A stretch of DNA of 7,803 nucleotides from Alistipes sp. Its GTDB lineage: Bacteria; Bacteroidota; Bacteroidia; Bacteroidales; Rikenellaceae. The stretch is from assembly GCA_017380275.1 (NCBI GenBank), contig JAFOEH010000258.1, forward strand, positions 1-7,803, in the 5' to 3' direction. How positions within the stretch are numbered: position 1 is the stretch's first letter; each line of letters opens with the position of its first letter. The translations under genes and the position numbers were made by a program. The notes under the pieces are model-generated. The model had not been told where the DNA came from and made no database searches. It worked only from the letters and a program-made list of their open reading frames with translations. This document shows, piece after piece, positions 5,471 through 7,803 of the stretch.

Positions 5471-7045
5471 ATGAAAAGAGTCTTACTCTCAGTTATTTGC
5501 CTTTCTGTTGTCGGTACAATTATGGCCCAGCAGAAGGTTGTAATCAATCCCGCAGTGCAGCACCAGACCATCGAATTCTTTGGTGCGGCCGATGCGTGGA
5601 GCGGTAACTTTGTCGGAAAGTATTGGAGCGATGTGGCCAAGCGCGATATTGCCGATCTGCTCTTCTCTGAGGAGGTGGATGCCGCGGGTAACCCCGTCGG
5701 CATTGGCCTTACGATGTGGCGCGTGAATCTCGGTGCAGGCACACTTGAGCAGCCCGATGCCGACATTTACCCCTATCAGCGCCGTGCCGAGTCCTACCTC
5801 ACACTCGATGGCCGTGCCTACGATTGGGGCAAATGCGCTGGTCAGGAGTATTTTATGCAGGCGGCCAAGGATCGTGGCTGTAATCAGTTCATCCTCTTCT
5901 CCAATTCGCCGCTTGTGCAGTATACTAAGAATGGCAAGGGCTACTCCACGGAAGCCGATAGCGCCAATCTGCGTGATGATTGCTACGATGACTATGCCAC
6001 CTATCTGGTAGATGTTGCGGAGCATCTTATGCAGAAGGGATTCAATATCCCATATATCAGCCCCATCAACGAACCGCAGATGAAGTGGGTGACCAACAAA
6101 CAGGAGGGCTCGCCCTGGCGCAATAGCCAGATCAACCGTATGGTGGTTGCACTCGACAAGGAGATGTCGCGTTCGGCCAAATTTGACAATATGCGTATCT
6201 TCATAGCAGAGACTATGCTATTAATGGGTCTTTACGACTACACGCCGGGAATGCTCACCCAGTTTGGCGAGGATCGCGTGGAGACTTCGGGCCGACAGCT
6301 TTATAATTTTTTCGATGAGAAATCTCCCTATTATGTTGGCAACCTGAAACACGTCGATCAAGAGTTTACGGCCCATCCCTACCACAACCACTTCACCTCG
6401 GAGGATATGCGCTCAACGCACCTTCTGGCAGCAGCCGAGGCCGAGAAGTACGGTCTTGCTTACCACCCGTCGGAGTGGTGTTTGTTGCCCACATCAACGC
6501 AGTATGGCGGCATTACCGACGATTGGCAGAAGGGTAACCACGGCGATATTCAGGCTGCGCTGATGATGGCTCGTGTGATGTACAGCGACTTTGTCGATAT
6601 GAACGCCGTGTCGTGGTGCTATTGGAAGGCTATGGAGCTACACGGCGACCACGCTTTGGTTGCACTCCACGCCACCGATGGTGACATCCATAAGGGCGGC
6701 TATATCTCGGCTAATAAGATGTTGTGGGTGCTCGGAAACTTTAGTCACTTCGTCCGTCCCAACTATAAGCGCATCGACGTCAAAGGTGCCGACGATGTTG
6801 ATACTCTGGCCGCTACGGCATTCCTCGCGCCCGATGGCAAGCAGATGGTCGTTGTTCTTGTAAACTCCTCGTTCGAGGGCCGCGATGTGCAACTGGAGCT
6901 TCCTAAACAGTGGCAGAAGGGCATAAGAAGCGTCAAGAGTTACCGCACCGATGCACGCCACGATCTGGCTTATGCGGAGCTTGATAACTCGCTCACGTAC
7001 GATGTGCCGATGCGAGGTGTTACCACGATTGTCATAGATTTGTAG
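5471..7045 (+). CDS. Secreted GH30-family glycoside hydrolase
   Basis: This 524-residue retaining glycoside hydrolase has a signal peptide, MKRVLLSVICLSVVGTIMA, cut before Q20. The TIM barrel spans about residues 30-415. It opens with IEFFGAADAWSG (34-45) and carries the acid/base Glu201 in SPINEPQ and the likely nucleophile Glu335 in HPSEWC. Aromatic residues in WCYWKAME (382-389) fit the eighth strand. Residues from about 420 (GNFSHFVRPNYKRI) form the side beta-sandwich typical of GH30. The whole resembles the endo-beta-1,6-galactanase-like branch of GH30, but subfamily and substrate cannot be fixed by eye. Neither catalytic Glu is missing. It is linked to the LamG lipoprotein gene. No terminator hairpin is evident after its stop. 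Confidence 0.87.
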   Translation: MKRVLLSVICLSVVGTIMAQQKVVINPAVQHQTIEFFGAADAWSGNFVGKYWSDVAKRDIADLLFSEEVDAAGNPVGIGLTMWRVNLGAGTLEQPDADIYPYQRRAESYLTLDGRAYDWGKCAGQEYFMQAAKDRGCNQFILFSNSPLVQYTKNGKGYSTEADSANLRDDCYDDYATYLVDVAEHLMQKGFNIPYISPINEPQMKWVTNKQEGSPWRNSQINRMVVALDKEMSRSAKFDNMRIFIAETMLLMGLYDYTPGMLTQFGEDRVETSGRQLYNFFDEKSPYYVGNLKHVDQEFTAHPYHNHFTSEDMRSTHLLAAAEAEKYGLAYHPSEWCLLPTSTQYGGITDDWQKGNHGDIQAALMMARVMYSDFVDMNAVSWCYWKAMELHGDHALVALHATDGDIHKGGYISANKMLWVLGNFSHFVRPNYKRIDVKGADDVDTLAATAFLAPDGKQMVVVLVNSSFEGRDVQLELPKQWQKGIRSVKSYRTDARHDLAYAELDNSLTYDVPMRGVTTIVIDL

Positions 7046-7065
7046 AAGATATAAGGAGTAAAAAA

Positions 7066-7097
7066 TTTGTCAAAAAAGAATTAAATGTGTTACTTTG
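7066..7097 (+). promoter_or_regulatory. Promoter of the oxoamine synthase gene
   Basis: TTTG (7066-7069) is separated by 20 nt from TTACTTTG (7090-7097), close to the Bacteroidetes TTTG-N19-21-TAnnTTTG layout and followed by CA. Transcription would start near 7104, giving a leader of about 57 nt before the ATG at 7161. The -33 box lies within the near-palindrome TTTGTCAAA (7066-7074). Confidence 0.6.
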
Positions 7098-7160
7098 CAT
7101 AGTAATTTGACGTTTTCTGCGAACGAATAAGTAAAAACTAATAACTCAATATAAAATATT

Positions 7161-7803
7161 ATGGTAGATATTTTTGAAAGATTAGAGAAGAACACCGGTG
7201 GCCCGATTGGTCAGTATATGCAGTTGGTGCACGGTTATTTTGCATTCCCCAAGTTGGAGGGCGAGCTTGGCCCCCATATGCGTTTCCGCGGTAAGATGAT
7301 GCTCAACTGGAGTCTGAACAACTACCTCGGTCTGGCTAACCACCCCGAGGTGCGTAAGGCCGACGCAGCTGGTGCACAGGAGTTTGGTATGGCAGCCCCG
7401 ATGGGTGCTCGTATGATGAGTGGTCAGACCAAGTACCACGAGCAGCTGGAGCGCGAGCTCGCAGAGTTCGTTGGTAAGGAGGACGCTTTCCTTCTTAACT
7501 TCGGTTATCAGGGTATGATCTCTATTATCGACTGCCTGCTTACGCCTCGCGACGTTGTGGTTTACGATGCCGAGTGCCACGCCTGCATCATCGATGGTCT
7601 GCGTATGCACAAGGGCAAGCGTTTCGTATATGCTCACAACAACGAGGAGTCGTTGCGTCTGCAGCTCAAGCACGCAACCGAGTTGGCTGAGTCGCAGCGT
7701 GGTGGTGTACTCGTTATCACCGAGGGTGTATTCGGTATGAAGGGTGATCTGGGCTTCCTCGACGTGATTGTTAAGGCAAAGAAGGACTTCAACTTCCGTC
7801 TGC
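7161..7803 (+). CDS. Alpha-oxoamine synthase-family PLP enzyme (5' part, cut by window end)
   Basis: The frame stays open from the ATG at 7161 to the end of the window, giving 214 residues. It is the N-terminal half of a fold-type I PLP enzyme of the alpha-oxoamine synthase family (serine palmitoyltransferase, KBL, AONS, cysteate acyltransferase), which join an amino acid to an acyl thioester with loss of CO2. Family signs are NNYLGL (53-58), GARMMSGQTKYHEQLE (82-97, corresponding to the GSR...G...H..LE block), DAECHACIIDG (136-146) with His140 as probable PLP-stacking residue, and EGVFGMKGD (188-196). The DEAH motif and Schiff-base lysine lie beyond the edge. In Bacteroidales, relatives start sphingolipid or sulfonolipid synthesis; which one applies here is open. 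It has its own promoter. Confidence 0.85.
   Translation, partial: MVDIFERLEKNTGGPIGQYMQLVHGYFAFPKLEGELGPHMRFRGKMMLNWSLNNYLGLANHPEVRKADAAGAQEFGMAAPMGARMMSGQTKYHEQLERELAEFVGKEDAFLLNFGYQGMISIIDCLLTPRDVVVYDAECHACIIDGLRMHKGKRFVYAHNNEESLRLQLKHATELAESQRGGVLVITEGVFGMKGDLGFLDVIVKAKKDFNFRL

Noticed and set aside
5489..6025. 178-codon minus-strand frame
   Set aside because: It is antisense to the GH30 gene; the Ile/Leu-rich translation comes from the codon bias of the opposite strand.

Overview
The window looks like a chromosomal segment of a gut-type Bacteroidales bacterium, most plausibly Alistipes or a close relative; the genus is an inference. Three things point to the phylum. Promoters have the TAnnTTTG form of Bacteroidetes -7 elements, start codons lack Shine-Dalgarno sequences, and the proteins (L27, RRF, UMP kinase, TlpA-like thioredoxin, GH30) have a Bacteroidetes flavour. 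There are no tRNA or rRNA genes, no CRISPR array, no transposase or insertion sequence, and no phage genes.

Left part (1-1600, + strand). The last codons of what is probably rplU precede rpmA (ribosomal protein L27), which ends in a strong terminator. Between about 350 and 547 lies a non-coding stretch with a run of 11 G, a roughly 123-bp element bounded by inverted repeats with an internal imperfect hairpin, and a 29-nt direct repeat present twice. A secreted calcineurin-like metallophosphoesterase gene follows, with its promoter just after the second repeat copy.

Middle part (1598-4404, - strand). Read 5'->3' on the minus strand, the order is pyrH (UMP kinase), a secreted TlpA/ResA-type thioredoxin, frr (ribosome recycling factor), a UUCG-loop terminator, then a secreted glycerophosphodiester phosphodiesterase. 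The last gene converges on the metallophosphoesterase, and one 15-bp hairpin serves as terminator for both. pyrH and frr are commonly neighbours in bacteria; here an envelope redox gene sits between them.

Right part (4405-7803, + strand). From a divergent intergenic region, a two-gene unit encodes a LamG/concanavalin-A-like lipoprotein and a secreted GH30-type glycoside hydrolase, 23 nt apart. They probably act together on an unidentified extracellular glycan; no SusC/SusD pair or regulator is in view. After a 115-nt gap with a good Bacteroidetes promoter comes the first 214 codons of an alpha-oxoamine-synthase-family PLP enzyme, cut by the window edge. In this lineage such enzymes start sphingolipid or sulfonolipid synthesis, or act as KBL-like enzymes; the visible half does not decide which.

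Most of the window is ordinary housekeeping and envelope genes. The items most worth a second look are the intergenic repeat element, the GH30/LamG pair, and the identity of the truncated oxoamine synthase. I found no convincing new defence or mobile system.
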